64,000 nt of DNA from JAABVY01 sp964627935 (GTDB lineage: Bacteria > Zixibacteria > MSB-5A5 > JAABVY01), in NCBI GenBank assembly GCA_964627935.1, contig CAZVLB010000003.1:62001-126000 (forward strand). The letters are read 5' to 3'. The notes below the pieces were generated by a model, which had not been told where the DNA came from, did not search any database, and saw nothing but the letters and a program-made list of their open reading frames with translations. The translations under genes were made by a program, and so were the position numbers. Positions 7,573 to 16,721 of this stretch are shown here, in pieces (position 1 is the first letter of the stretch; each line of letters opens with the position of its first letter).

Positions 7573-10212
7573 TTACCATACAAATTCCAGGCCCCAGCGG
7601 ACAGTGCGGGGGATGTCATAATTCTGAGGATCTTTATTTATCTTATCGTAAAGCTCTCTGTCTTCCGCACTCAGGTTAGTGGCCAGGCCATCATCATCGG
7701 GCTCACCCGTATTGGTGTAAACATTGATCACATTCCTGCGATCGAAGAGGTTTTCCACTTCGACGAAGAATGATAGCCTGCTGCTCTGAGTCAGAGCCAG
7801 GCCAAAATCCTTGATGAAGCGCAGGTCGACACGCTGATATGACGGCAGCCGTCCGGAATTGGGTGCGCCAATGCGGTTGCCCATATTGTCGGTCTTTGTG
7901 TAAGGCATTCCGCTGCCGTAATTGAAGAGAGCGTTGATTCCCCATCCGGTTGGCATATCCACACCAAACAGCTTGAGGTCGTAATCATGGGGGATGCTCA
8001 GGTCAAAATTGACCGCCAGCTTATGACGCTGATCGAATGCCAGCGGGTACTCCCGGTCGGGCCATACCGGCGGATCATCCTCGGTGAAATAGTCATAGTA
8101 GCCCTCGGTAGCATAAGAAGCATTACCCTTGGCGATCATATAGGAATAGTTCACCGTGCCGGCCCAGAGAGAACTGGTACGATGCTTGACCATGACCAGG
8201 TCGAGTCCCTTGACTGAACCGTAGTCGGCATTGGTATAATATGTATATGCTCCGGTCGGATATGTGACATGACGCGTGGATGTCAGATTGGAGACATCCT
8301 TGTAATAGGTTGTCAGTTTCATGGTGATGTCGGAACTGAGAGCGTGATTGAGTCCCAGTTCGTAAGCTACGGTCTTTTCCGGTTCCATGTCAGGATTGCC
8401 CACAATCGGGAATCCCGTATTCAGATCGGCCTGCAGGTTGGTGTACATATATGTGTACAGCGGCACCTGATAGAAGAAGCCATAATTGAAATGCAGGACG
8501 GTATTTTCTGAAACTGGATGAGAGATACCGAAACGAGGTGAAACCTCGAACTTCGGATCGGCGGTTTCGCGTTCGCTCTTGGTAATCGGATCCTCCCAGT
8601 AATTTATGGCCGCATTGAGATAATCGAAGCGGATACCGGCATTGATGACCATATAGCCCAGCTCGATCTTATCCTGCAGATATGCCGCGGCATAACGGGG
8701 TTCGACATTATATTTTTCGCCATAGGGCTGTGAATTGAAGAACTGTTTGTTATCCCAGCGCAGGTCATTGAGCCTGTATTCCAGGCCCAGTTTGAGCTGG
8801 TTATATTTATCTATCTGGCTGATAATGTCACCGGCGATACTATTGTATTGCGTTTTGCGATACGAGTAGTAGGGGTAGAAATCATCCCCCTCGGTAAAAC
8901 CTGAACGGGTATTACCTATATAATTGGGATTGTAGTTGTTTTCATGAATCGTGCCGTTATAGACGCCGTTTTCATCCTCGGAGTATCCCGGCCACATATC
9001 CCAGTATGTATCAAAAAGATGTTCCGGGGCGACCTTGGTTTCTGTATAGAAGTGATTATAACGAAAATTCATGATCAGCTTCGGTGAAAACGTATATGTG
9101 AAACGGGTGCCAAGTCGATATGATTCGGTCTTGATCAGGCTCAATCCATCCAGGTTGAAATCATAGGAGATATCGTTTACATCGCGATGCTCATAATATT
9201 CTTTCTGGCCGCGATAGTAGTTGCCATAAAGATTCAGTTTCAACTTTGGCGACGGGTTGATTGTAAATTTGCTTGCCTGAGAATATGTGATCAGGCGGTT
9301 ATGCGGAAGATAACCATCCAGGTCGCGATATTCGCTGGAATTGAAGAACTTTGCGCCAATGCTGTTGTTCAGCAGGGGAACCGGGCCACCCAGGTTGAAA
9401 ACATATGTATTGCGGCCGTTGCGTCTCAGGCGTTCGAAGTCGGCCGAGTTTACATTATATGGTCTCACCAGGCCGTCGCTGAATTTGAACTTGCCCGAAT
9501 AACGCTCTCCGCCTTCGCGGGTGAGGGCATTGACAACACCGGAAAGCGCCTCGCCGTACTCCGCCAGATAACCGCCGGAAACAACCGAGAGTTCTTCCAG
9601 CGCATCCGGGGCGATACGTGTACCGGCAGTTCCGGTAAACACATCCTGAACCGGAACATCATCGAAATAATATGTTACCGTACCGTCACGACCTCCGCGC
9701 AGATGAAGATTTCCGCGCCCGTCGACAACAGCACCGGCCATATTGGCAATAATGTCCTGGATTGATGTTGAATTGGGAAGACGTACGATATCCTCCCGTC
9801 TCAACCAGTTGGTTGAGTAGCTGACATCATGCTGCACAAGGTCTCTTTCTGCTACCACAATCACCGCGCTGTCGGTGGTAAGTTCCTTGGGAACAAGATG
9901 GAAGTCGATCGGTGTTGTCAGGTCGACAAGGACCTTTACATTGGTTTTGGTAACGATCTGGTAGCCGATCAGGCTGGCCTCGATTGTGTATGTTCCCACA
10001 GGCACGTTGATGAAATAGAATTCACCATCGGCATCGCAGGGCACGGCATAATCGAGTTCCAGAATCCGCACCGTAGTTCCCGGAAGTTCTTCTTTGGTTT
10101 CAGCGCTGTAAACCGCTCCGGCAATTTTGCCGGATGTTCCGGCATACAGACATGGAGCTGTGAAAGCAGCCACCAAAAAGGCCAGGCAGCAAAGAATGAT
10201 TTTGCTTTTCAC
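7573..10212 (-). CDS. TonB-dependent receptor with N-terminal carboxypeptidase-regulatory-like domain
   Basis: 879 residues. Signal peptide to about residue 24 (..CLYA). Residues ~28-110 form a carboxypeptidase-regulatory-like beta-sandwich (GKIAGAVYSAETKEELPGTTVRI..). A plug domain follows (RLPNSTSIQDIIANMAGAVV, LHLRGGRDGTVTYYFDDVPVQD, ..SGGYLAEYGEALSGVVNALTREGG), then a 22-strand-type barrel ending in the aromatic strand RTVRWGLEFVW. This is the SusC-like/CarboxypepD-plug architecture typical of FCB bacteria; substrate unknown. GTG start with AAGGAG eight bases upstream. First gene of a four-gene operon (receptor, secreted protein, PorV-like barrel, response regulator). Confidence 0.92.
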   Translation of the reverse strand: MKSKIILCCLAFLVAAFTAPCLYAGTSGKIAGAVYSAETKEELPGTTVRILELDYAVPCDADGEFYFINVPVGTYTIEASLIGYQIVTKTNVKVLVDLTTPIDFHLVPKELTTDSAVIVVAERDLVQHDVSYSTNWLRREDIVRLPNSTSIQDIIANMAGAVVDGRGNLHLRGGRDGTVTYYFDDVPVQDVFTGTAGTRIAPDALEELSVVSGGYLAEYGEALSGVVNALTREGGERYSGKFKFSDGLVRPYNVNSADFERLRRNGRNTYVFNLGGPVPLLNNSIGAKFFNSSEYRDLDGYLPHNRLITYSQASKFTINPSPKLKLNLYGNYYRGQKEYYEHRDVNDISYDFNLDGLSLIKTESYRLGTRFTYTFSPKLIMNFRYNHFYTETKVAPEHLFDTYWDMWPGYSEDENGVYNGTIHENNYNPNYIGNTRSGFTEGDDFYPYYSYRKTQYNSIAGDIISQIDKYNQLKLGLEYRLNDLRWDNKQFFNSQPYGEKYNVEPRYAAAYLQDKIELGYMVINAGIRFDYLNAAINYWEDPITKSERETADPKFEVSPRFGISHPVSENTVLHFNYGFFYQVPLYTYMYTNLQADLNTGFPIVGNPDMEPEKTVAYELGLNHALSSDITMKLTTYYKDVSNLTSTRHVTYPTGAYTYYTNADYGSVKGLDLVMVKHRTSSLWAGTVNYSYMIAKGNASYATEGYYDYFTEDDPPVWPDREYPLAFDQRHKLAVNFDLSIPHDYDLKLFGVDMPTGWGINALFNYGSGMPYTKTDNMGNRIGAPNSGRLPSYQRVDLRFIKDFGLALTQSSRLSFFVEVENLFDRRNVINVYTNTGEPDDDGLATNLSAEDRELYDKINKDPQNYDIPRTVRWGLEFVW

Positions 10213-10590
10213 GCGGGGCTCCTTATTGATTTTAAATTCTTATCAAATTCAGGATTCTTTTGCTGTTTCCACCTGAACGGCGCATCCCGTAAAGTTTGCC
10301 AGAATTTCAACGCAGATGCTTTTCACCGTTTTTATTTCACAGTATTTCATATCGACAGACTTGATCTTTTTTTAATGCAAAATTTTCGGTCCGGTGAATT
10401 TTTGTTTTTGGCATGTAATGGATTAGGTTAATCTGCCGATATATGCAATGACTGATGATCAATATCTGATCAAACCCGTTCATCCGCTAAGCATGATGGA
10501 CAACGGTTATTATTAATGTGTGCTTATCCGGGAATATCCGGAATTTTTTAATTAATAAGTTTCTGTTTTGCAGCAAAAAAGGATCAAAAA
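10213..10590. other. intergenic region between divergent operons
   Basis: About 380 bases separating the minus-strand TonB operon from the plus-strand ABC-binding-protein/kinase operon. It is AT-rich and must hold both promoters, but I find no convincing -35/-10 pair. Two short direct repeats are visible (TGATCAA at roughly 10457-10475, ATCCGG at roughly 10528-10542). No small ORF with a credible ribosome site and no hairpin with a U-tract was found. Confidence 0.6.
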
Positions 10591-11550
10591 TTGATAAAAA
10601 AGATGATCCTTGTCCTGGCCCTCATGCAAGCGCTGCTGCTGTTTACCGGCAGGCCTCTTGATGGTCAGGCAGATGGTTCCGGCAGCAAGCTTATTGCAAT
10701 TGTCTGCTCAGATTCCAGCAATGCCACAGATCGTTCTGTGAAGGGCATCAAGCAGTCTTTGCGCAGGTCCGATAATTCCATAAAAACAGCTCAACTCAAT
10801 CTTAAAGCCGATGGCCCGGATGAAATAGCACGCAAAATCGAACAGCTCGGCCCCGACCTGGTAATCTCTGTCGGTTCGCCGAGCACATTATATATAAAGG
10901 AAAACTTTCCGCACATTCCACTGATTTTCTCCACCGTCCTGAACCCGGAAACATCAGGCATCATCAGTTCATCAACCAGCCGCGAAAAAATAACCGGCGC
11001 ATCGCTGGATATCCCGATCGATATCCAAATGCAGAAATTCATGATGGTTTATCCACAAATGAAAAAGATCGGGGTGATGTACACAGAGCAGACGGCCAAA
11101 CTGATCGAGGACGCCCGTCATGTTGCTCCCGAACTCGGCCTGGAAATCGTGGCCATCAAGATCAACTCTGAAAATGAGGTTCCGCGCGCGCTGGATTCAT
11201 TGTGCCGTGTTACTGACGGCATCTGGACCACCGCCGATGAACAGATATATACACCCCAGGCAACCAAGTTCATGATCCTGGCATCATTACGCAACCGTAA
11301 GCCGATCATGGGTTTCAGTCCCAGCTTCGTTAAGAGCGGAGCGCTCCTGGGCCTAAATTATGATTACAAGGATATTGGTCGACGGGCCGGTGAACTGGCG
11401 GTTAAATTTTTCCAGGGCACACCCCTGGCAGACCTGCCAATTGCCAAACCGGGAGTAATTTATCTGCACATCAACCTCAAGACCGCCGATCAGCTTGGCA
11501 TCGATATCGATCAATCGCTGGTTGATATTTCCCAGGGGGTGTACAAATGA
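10591..11550 (+). CDS. ABC-type substrate-binding protein (TrpX/YtrF-like, ABC_sub_bind family)
   Basis: 319 residues; TTG start preceded by AAAAAAGG at normal spacing. Signal peptide in the first ~25 residues. The mature protein has the two-lobed periplasmic-binding fold of the ABC substrate-binding family seen in TrpX-type transporters (KLIAIVCSDSSNA.., LGPDLVISVGSPST, KIGVMYTEQ, GALLGLNYDYKDIGRRAGELAVKF, PGVIYLHINLKTADQLG). No permease or ATPase accompanies it. Instead its stop overlaps the start of a membrane sensor kinase (ATGA), so it probably serves as the periplasmic ligand sensor for that kinase. Ligand unknown; relatives bind aromatic amino acids or other small organics. Confidence 0.85.
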   Translation: MIKKMILVLALMQALLLFTGRPLDGQADGSGSKLIAIVCSDSSNATDRSVKGIKQSLRRSDNSIKTAQLNLKADGPDEIARKIEQLGPDLVISVGSPSTLYIKENFPHIPLIFSTVLNPETSGIISSSTSREKITGASLDIPIDIQMQKFMMVYPQMKKIGVMYTEQTAKLIEDARHVAPELGLEIVAIKINSENEVPRALDSLCRVTDGIWTTADEQIYTPQATKFMILASLRNRKPIMGFSPSFVKSGALLGLNYDYKDIGRRAGELAVKFFQGTPLADLPIAKPGVIYLHINLKTADQLGIDIDQSLVDISQGVYK

Positions 11551-13256
11551 GACGCTGGTTCAGCATGACATCCCTCAGGTTCCAGGCGGTGGCGTCGATT
11601 TCGACCCTGATCATAATTACCTCAGCCATTCTGGTCGGATTTTTGGTCAACAGCCAGAAGGTACAGATCAGGAGCGAGCTTGAAAAACGCGGCGCCTCGC
11701 TGGTCAAGATGCTCGCCAACAACTGCGAATACGGCGTGATGATCGAGTCGGAGTATGTCTTAAATGATCTTATCAAATCGCTATCGGTTGAAAAGGATTT
11801 CGTGTTCGTGGCGGTGCAGAACGGTTCTGGTGAAGTTATCGCGCAGATTTCAACGCTCAGCGGCCATTATCCATTAGATCTGCTGTTTACAGAAAATGTA
11901 AGCGAACTGATGGTCAGGAAGTCTGTGGTCGCCAGGGAAAGGAAGCTGGCCGAGGATAATCTGGAACTGATCGAATTCTCCTATCCTGTTTTCAAGTATT
12001 CCGTTGAAGGCGGAATCTCGCGCGAGGAACTGGGTACCGTAATGCCATCGCTTTCCGATCCGGAAATTCAGGCCGAGGCCATCGGCCTGGCCCGCCTGGG
12101 AATTTCGCTGCAGTCCATGAATAAAGAGATCGCGCATATGATCAGGATGACCGTGCTTTTAACCTGCCTGGTCGTAATGGCCGCGATTGTGCTGACAGTA
12201 ACCCTGGTCAATCTGATTATCAAGCCGATTGAAAGCCTGGTGGATGTCACCGAACGCATTGCCGCCGGTGACCTGGCTCATACAGTACCGGTCAAATCCA
12301 ATGATGAGCTGGGAAGATTGGCCATATCATTCAATAAAATGAGTGATTCGCTCAGGCTCTATCGCGACGAAGTCGAGATGTACAACCGCACGCTGGAACA
12401 GAAAATCGCCGAACGTACCAACGATCTCGAGGAAGCCCAGAAGCAGTTGATTCAGTCCGAGAAGATGGCTGCGGTTGGTGAACTGGCGGCGGGAGTGGCA
12501 CATGAGCTGAATAATCCCATGGGCGGTATCCTGGGTTATTCGCAGTATGCTCTCGAGAAGCTGAACAACAAGAAAGCCGGTGACTTAAGCGACCAGGACA
12601 TTGAATCTCAGTGCCGCTTCCTGGCAGATATCGAACACCAGGCCCGTCGCTGCAAGACAATTATCAAGAACCTACTGAAATTCTCGCGCACTTCAGCCAA
12701 AGCGGAGTTCGAGTTTTTCAATCTCAATCAGGCATTGGAGGAGACACTCACATTCACGCAGCATCAGCTTGATATGAAAAATATCGAACTGGAGAAAAAC
12801 CTGGACAGCAATCTGCCATCTTATTATGGTAATTCCAGCCAGTTGCAGCAGGTGTTCACGAACCTGATCCTGAATGCCCAGCAGGCTATGCCGGATGGCG
12901 GCCGTTTGAAAATCGAGACACGTTTCAGTCCGCCGATCGGGGAATTCCAGGGATGTGTCGAGGTTGAATTTTCCGATTCCGGACATGGTATCAAGCCCGA
13001 AATACTGAACAAGATATTCGAGCCCTTCTATACTACCAAGGAAGTCGGCAAGGGCACCGGCCTGGGACTTTCGATTTCCTACGGTATCATCAAAGAACAC
13101 CAGGGAGATATCCTGGTTAAATCGCAGATCAACGAAGGCACAACCTTCACAATCGTGTTGCCGCTGGATAACGCTGAAAGCGAAAGCGAAAATAAACAGA
13201 ATTCATCTCCGGATCAGCAATCTGCCCAAAAATCGCACAATCTTCCCAAAAATTAG
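11547..13256 (+). CDS. membrane sensor histidine kinase with HAMP domain
   Basis: 569 residues: membrane segment 1 (~12-35), periplasmic sensor region (~36-195, unassigned), membrane segment 2 (~196-218), HAMP (~219-272), a coiled coil (VEMYNRTLEQKIAERTNDLEEAQ), a HisKA domain with phospho-acceptor His319 (GVAHELNNPMGG) and an HATPase domain (FTNLILNAQQAM, FSDSGHGI, GKGTGLGLSI). The C-terminal ~25 residues are low-complexity Ser/Gln/Asn-rich. It overlaps the substrate-binding protein gene by 4 bases, implying coupled synthesis of the binding protein and receptor. The likely partners are the receivers encoded next at 13370 and 13744. Confidence 0.93.
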   Translation: MRRWFSMTSLRFQAVASISTLIIITSAILVGFLVNSQKVQIRSELEKRGASLVKMLANNCEYGVMIESEYVLNDLIKSLSVEKDFVFVAVQNGSGEVIAQISTLSGHYPLDLLFTENVSELMVRKSVVARERKLAEDNLELIEFSYPVFKYSVEGGISREELGTVMPSLSDPEIQAEAIGLARLGISLQSMNKEIAHMIRMTVLLTCLVVMAAIVLTVTLVNLIIKPIESLVDVTERIAAGDLAHTVPVKSNDELGRLAISFNKMSDSLRLYRDEVEMYNRTLEQKIAERTNDLEEAQKQLIQSEKMAAVGELAAGVAHELNNPMGGILGYSQYALEKLNNKKAGDLSDQDIESQCRFLADIEHQARRCKTIIKNLLKFSRTSAKAEFEFFNLNQALEETLTFTQHQLDMKNIELEKNLDSNLPSYYGNSSQLQQVFTNLILNAQQAMPDGGRLKIETRFSPPIGEFQGCVEVEFSDSGHGIKPEILNKIFEPFYTTKEVGKGTGLGLSISYGIIKEHQGDILVKSQINEGTTFTIVLPLDNAESESENKQNSSPDQQSAQKSHNLPKN

Positions 13257-13369
13257 ACAACAATTGTTTTAAGTGCGGTAAAGATTCAAAAATACTGCCG
13301 ATAAATAATTTAGAGATTTTATTATCTCACCGATATAAAAAGTATACTGATGCTTGGACGGATTCTGTT

Positions 13370-13759
13370 ATGGCTATCATCAACAAAATCTTGGTTGTAG
13401 ACGACACACCCGTAATCCGACGGCTGCTTTGCGAAGTACTCGAGTCCGAGGGCTATGAGATCGATGAGGCGGTCGATGGGGTGCATGCTATCGAAAAGAT
13501 CAGGGAGAAAAAATACGACCTGGTCTTCTGCGATATACATATGCCCCGCAAAAACGGTTTTGATACATTCATGGCCGCCCGGGAAATCGATCCGGGTTTG
13601 AGCTTCATAATGACCGATAGCTTTCCGGACAAGCTGGCTGAAAAAACGAATCAGATGGGGGCATTGTGCTGTCTGGCGAAACCGTTTGAACTCGAGGAAC
13701 TGAGAAGAACGCTGAAACAGGCAGAAGATATAAAGAAGTCAAAATGCCCGACCAGGTAA
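13370..13759 (+). CDS. single-domain response regulator
   Basis: 129 residues, one CheY-like receiver: acidic pair near residues 11-12 (VVDDTPVIRRLL), phospho-acceptor Asp55 (VFCDIHMPRKNG), switch Thr (IMTDSFPD) and Lys104 (CLAKPFE). No output domain. It lies 113 bases after the HAMP kinase, and its 3' end overlaps the start of the receiver-kinase at 13744 by 16 bases. That arrangement suggests a phosphorelay in which it passes phosphate between the two kinases or acts by contact. The ribosome site before the chosen ATG is weak; no better in-frame start exists. Confidence 0.9.
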   Translation: MAIINKILVVDDTPVIRRLLCEVLESEGYEIDEAVDGVHAIEKIREKKYDLVFCDIHMPRKNGFDTFMAAREIDPGLSFIMTDSFPDKLAEKTNQMGALCCLAKPFELEELRRTLKQAEDIKKSKCPTR

Positions 13760-15471
13760 ACGAAAAGTTAGCTCAAAGTACGAAAATCCTGATTGTCGAC
13801 GATGAGCAAATCATTCTTAACATAGCCTCCGATGTACTCCAGAGTGAAGGCTACAAGATCGAGACCTGTCTTGATCCGCTGGAAGCTCTGAAGAAAATCG
13901 AAGCAGGCAAATACGACTTTCTTTTAACAGATATCAAGATGCCCAATATGGATGGCATGACCCTGGCCAAAGAGGCCCAGAGGGTCTCGCCCGATATGGG
14001 CACTATTTTTATGACCGGCTATGCCAGCCTGGATACGGCCAAGGAAGCTATCAAGGCCGGGGCCTATGATTATATCATGAAACCCTTCGAGCTGACCGAG
14101 CTCCGTCGCGGTATCGCCAAAGCGGTCGCCAAAAAAGCGCGTCTGGAGGAAAGCTCGGGCGGACAGGACCTCAATCGTCTTTCTGACCTGATGGAAGTAC
14201 TCTATAATGTCGGCGAACGGGACAGCCTGCTGAAACTTTCCCTGGGCCTGGCGCTCCTGAACTGCAATTTGCAGACCGGTATGATCGCGGCCTGGGATCA
14301 ACGGTCCTCGATGCTTGAAACGGCTATGACCGATAATGTCAAGGAAGGTGATTTCAAGGTCAATTCAACCCGGTTATCTGCATCCAGGGCCGAGGAATGC
14401 TTCAATGTTGAATCCCCGTTAAGAAAACAGGGCATAAAAGAAAATCCGTTCCTCAGCAGGCTTTTTGAACATTTTCCTGAGGCAACCACACATCTGCCGA
14501 AATTTTCCGAAAGCTCGCCAACCATCACACTGATGGTCAAGAGCCAGAAGAAATTTTATATCATACTGATTTTGCAGGAAGGCGAGGAGGAGCCATTAAA
14601 TGACCGCGACCTGAAACTGCTTTCAATTGTATTATCATTGATTTCACTCGCCGCAGAAAACATAGCGCTATTCGAGGAATCCAAAAAAGCATTATCGGAA
14701 CTGGAAAAACTGCATGATGATATCGTCAACCTGGAGAAAGTGGCCGCTAAAGGTATTATGTCGGCCGAAATCGGCCATGAGCTCAACAACTTCTTAAATA
14801 TCGTGCGCTCCAATTTCGAGATGATGACCTACAAAGCCGAGATCAAAAATATCGACCAGGTCTCAAAATATATCGACAGTATCAACATGAGCCTGGACCA
14901 GATGACCAAGTTCACATCCGGTCTGGCCGATGCCGCTAACATGCGTACCGAGAAAAAGAGCATGAATCTGAATTCCCTGATTACGGATATCGTGGCTTTC
15001 CTGACACCGCAAAAGCGGTTCAGAAATGTCACTATTACAAAGAACCTTGACTCTTCCCTGCCCGATATTGTGGCAGATCCGAGTCAGCTCTCACAGTTGT
15101 TCTATAACATTCTAAATAATGCCGCCCAGGCCTTGCGCGGGCAGGAAATCGGTGCGATCAGGATCGGCACTCAGTATTCCGAGACGGACAAAGAAGTTGT
15201 TATTGAAATCAGGGATAATGGCCCCGGTATGCCCCAGGAACTGATTGATAAGGCTTTTAGTTCGCGCTTCACGACCAAAAAGGGCGGGCATGGTTTCGGG
15301 CTGATCGTATGCGCCAAGGTTGTCAATAATCATGACGGTAGAATCAAGGTCGGCCACGGCGAAGAAGGCGGCACAGTCTTCCGTATAAAACTGCCTGTTC
15401 AGCAATCTGATAAGGCCAAATCCGATGATCCCCCCACAAATTTCGAGGAAACCGGCAAAATCCGTTTATAG
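13744..15471 (+). CDS. receiver-histidine kinase hybrid (soluble)
   Basis: 575 residues without membrane segments. Residues ~12-130 are a receiver with acceptor Asp63 (LLTDIKMPNMDG) and KPFELTEL. Residues ~145-305 are a divergent GAF-like sensor region (LSLGLALLNCNLQTGMIAAWD..LLSIVLSLISLAAENIALFE). A helical HisKA-like segment carries His345 (MSAEIGHELNNFLNIV), and an HATPase domain follows (FYNILNNAAQALRG, IRDNGPGM, GGHGFGLIV). Having the receiver first makes it a likely mid-relay kinase that takes phosphate from the upstream HAMP kinase. It starts inside the preceding receiver gene, so it is co-translated. No DNA-binding output is encoded nearby. Confidence 0.9.
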   Translation: MPDQVNEKLAQSTKILIVDDEQIILNIASDVLQSEGYKIETCLDPLEALKKIEAGKYDFLLTDIKMPNMDGMTLAKEAQRVSPDMGTIFMTGYASLDTAKEAIKAGAYDYIMKPFELTELRRGIAKAVAKKARLEESSGGQDLNRLSDLMEVLYNVGERDSLLKLSLGLALLNCNLQTGMIAAWDQRSSMLETAMTDNVKEGDFKVNSTRLSASRAEECFNVESPLRKQGIKENPFLSRLFEHFPEATTHLPKFSESSPTITLMVKSQKKFYIILILQEGEEEPLNDRDLKLLSIVLSLISLAAENIALFEESKKALSELEKLHDDIVNLEKVAAKGIMSAEIGHELNNFLNIVRSNFEMMTYKAEIKNIDQVSKYIDSINMSLDQMTKFTSGLADAANMRTEKKSMNLNSLITDIVAFLTPQKRFRNVTITKNLDSSLPDIVADPSQLSQLFYNILNNAAQALRGQEIGAIRIGTQYSETDKEVVIEIRDNGPGMPQELIDKAFSSRFTTKKGGHGFGLIVCAKVVNNHDGRIKVGHGEEGGTVFRIKLPVQQSDKAKSDDPPTNFEETGKIRL

Positions 15472-15542
15472 GCCTTCCATTATCCACTAATTCCAAAAAT
15501 CTTTTGCCTATCAGTAAATAAGTCTGTATTTATCTTTATTGT

Positions 15543-16721
15543 ATGGGCAACAATAAAGATAAAAATCTCATCGCACTTTATACCGCTATCGGCCGTGGAC
15601 ATCCAAACTACCTCGATTCGACATTACGGGCGATGCGTTCCTATGGCAAAGTGCATGATGATACAGGAATTACCTCCGTCTTTGAAGAATCCCATGGTAT
15701 CAGTTTGCAGGCCTGGCGTACTGTACGCCAGATTTATAGCCAGGGTGGACGGGGCGGATTGTTTTCAAGATTGTACAATCGCCTCCGTGGCCGTCAGTCA
15801 AAAGGCAATGCCGGCATAATGGCCAACCTCCTGGCTCGTGACCTGCGCAAGAGATTCAAGGATTTCGACGGCATACTGCTGGTTGCTCATCCTCTCCTGG
15901 CTGAGGCGCTCAGGGGCGTCTGCCGAGTTTTCTACGTTCACGGCGAGATGGCTTCGCAATCGGAATTCGATCTATCCGGCTGCGAAAAAATATTTGTTCC
16001 ATTTGAACAAACCGCGCATGAAATGGTCCGGCACGGCGCCCCGGAAAAGGCCATGCAAATTACCGGCCTGATGCTGGAACCGGAGTTGGAGCCGATCCGC
16101 GAGAATATCACGGCCAAACGAATTGCGCGAATTGGGCAGGACAAGCCTGTTATCGGTTTTTATAATTCAGGTGCATACCCCCGTGAACATGTTCACAGTA
16201 TCATGACCGGCGCCGATTACCTTCTGCGCAAACATTCGGCCCGGGTGATCATCTCGGCCGGGAATAATCACAAGATGTTTCGCAAATTCGAACAGGCACT
16301 GAAAAATCACAATCCGATCACATGCACAAATGCATTCAAGGAGGAAGACAGCGATCTTCTGCTTCAATATGATGACGAACGCGAGAAACTGACATTGCAG
16401 GAAATCGATCTCCTGGATATGGCCGACCTGATTGTAATGGCGGCACATGAACGTATCAACTGGACTGTCGGTCTGCAAATCCCCAGTGTCCTGCTCGAAC
16501 CCAATTTCGGATCGTACGCCAAAAGGAATTTCAATATTGCCAAAGAACTGGGAATAGTCTTAAATAATGAGCAGGATAATATCACACAACTGCTCGAGAA
16601 TTTTATTGGAGCCTTTAGAAGCAAAAACGGTATCTTGACCGATATCAGAGAATTCAAAACAGGCGGTGCAAAATATACCGCCAATGTCATACATGAAAAT
16701 CTAAAAAAGACGCGGGTATGA
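15543..16721 (+). CDS. GT-B-like glycosyltransferase-related protein, function unassigned
   Basis: 392 residues, no signal peptide. The sequence has GT-B features: a Gly-rich N-terminal strand-loop (LIALYTAIGRGHPNYLDSTLRAM), a middle YVHGEMASQSE..GCEKIFVPFEQTAHEMVRHGAPEKAMQITGLML segment recalling lipid glycosyltransferases of the MGDG-synthase/MurG clan, and a C-terminal half with DKPVIGFYNSGAYPREHV. The region that would bind the sugar nucleotide (MAAHERINWTVGLQIPSVLLEPNFGSYAKRNF) is compatible with that fold but not diagnostic. No strong Shine-Dalgarno is seen. It overlaps the gamma-glutamyltransferase start by 4 bases. Enzyme activity and substrate are unknown. Confidence 0.65.
   Translation: MGNNKDKNLIALYTAIGRGHPNYLDSTLRAMRSYGKVHDDTGITSVFEESHGISLQAWRTVRQIYSQGGRGGLFSRLYNRLRGRQSKGNAGIMANLLARDLRKRFKDFDGILLVAHPLLAEALRGVCRVFYVHGEMASQSEFDLSGCEKIFVPFEQTAHEMVRHGAPEKAMQITGLMLEPELEPIRENITAKRIARIGQDKPVIGFYNSGAYPREHVHSIMTGADYLLRKHSARVIISAGNNHKMFRKFEQALKNHNPITCTNAFKEEDSDLLLQYDDEREKLTLQEIDLLDMADLIVMAAHERINWTVGLQIPSVLLEPNFGSYAKRNFNIAKELGIVLNNEQDNITQLLENFIGAFRSKNGILTDIREFKTGGAKYTANVIHENLKKTRV

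Noticed and set aside
9829..10431. 200-codon plus-strand ORF over the start of the TonB receptor gene
   Set aside because: Shadow of signal peptide and first domain of the receptor; runs into the promoter region and has no recognisable fold.
13370..13759. Degenerate receiver in the single-domain regulator
   Set aside because: The acidic pair, Asp55, the switch Thr and Lys104 are all present, so it should be phosphorylated normally.
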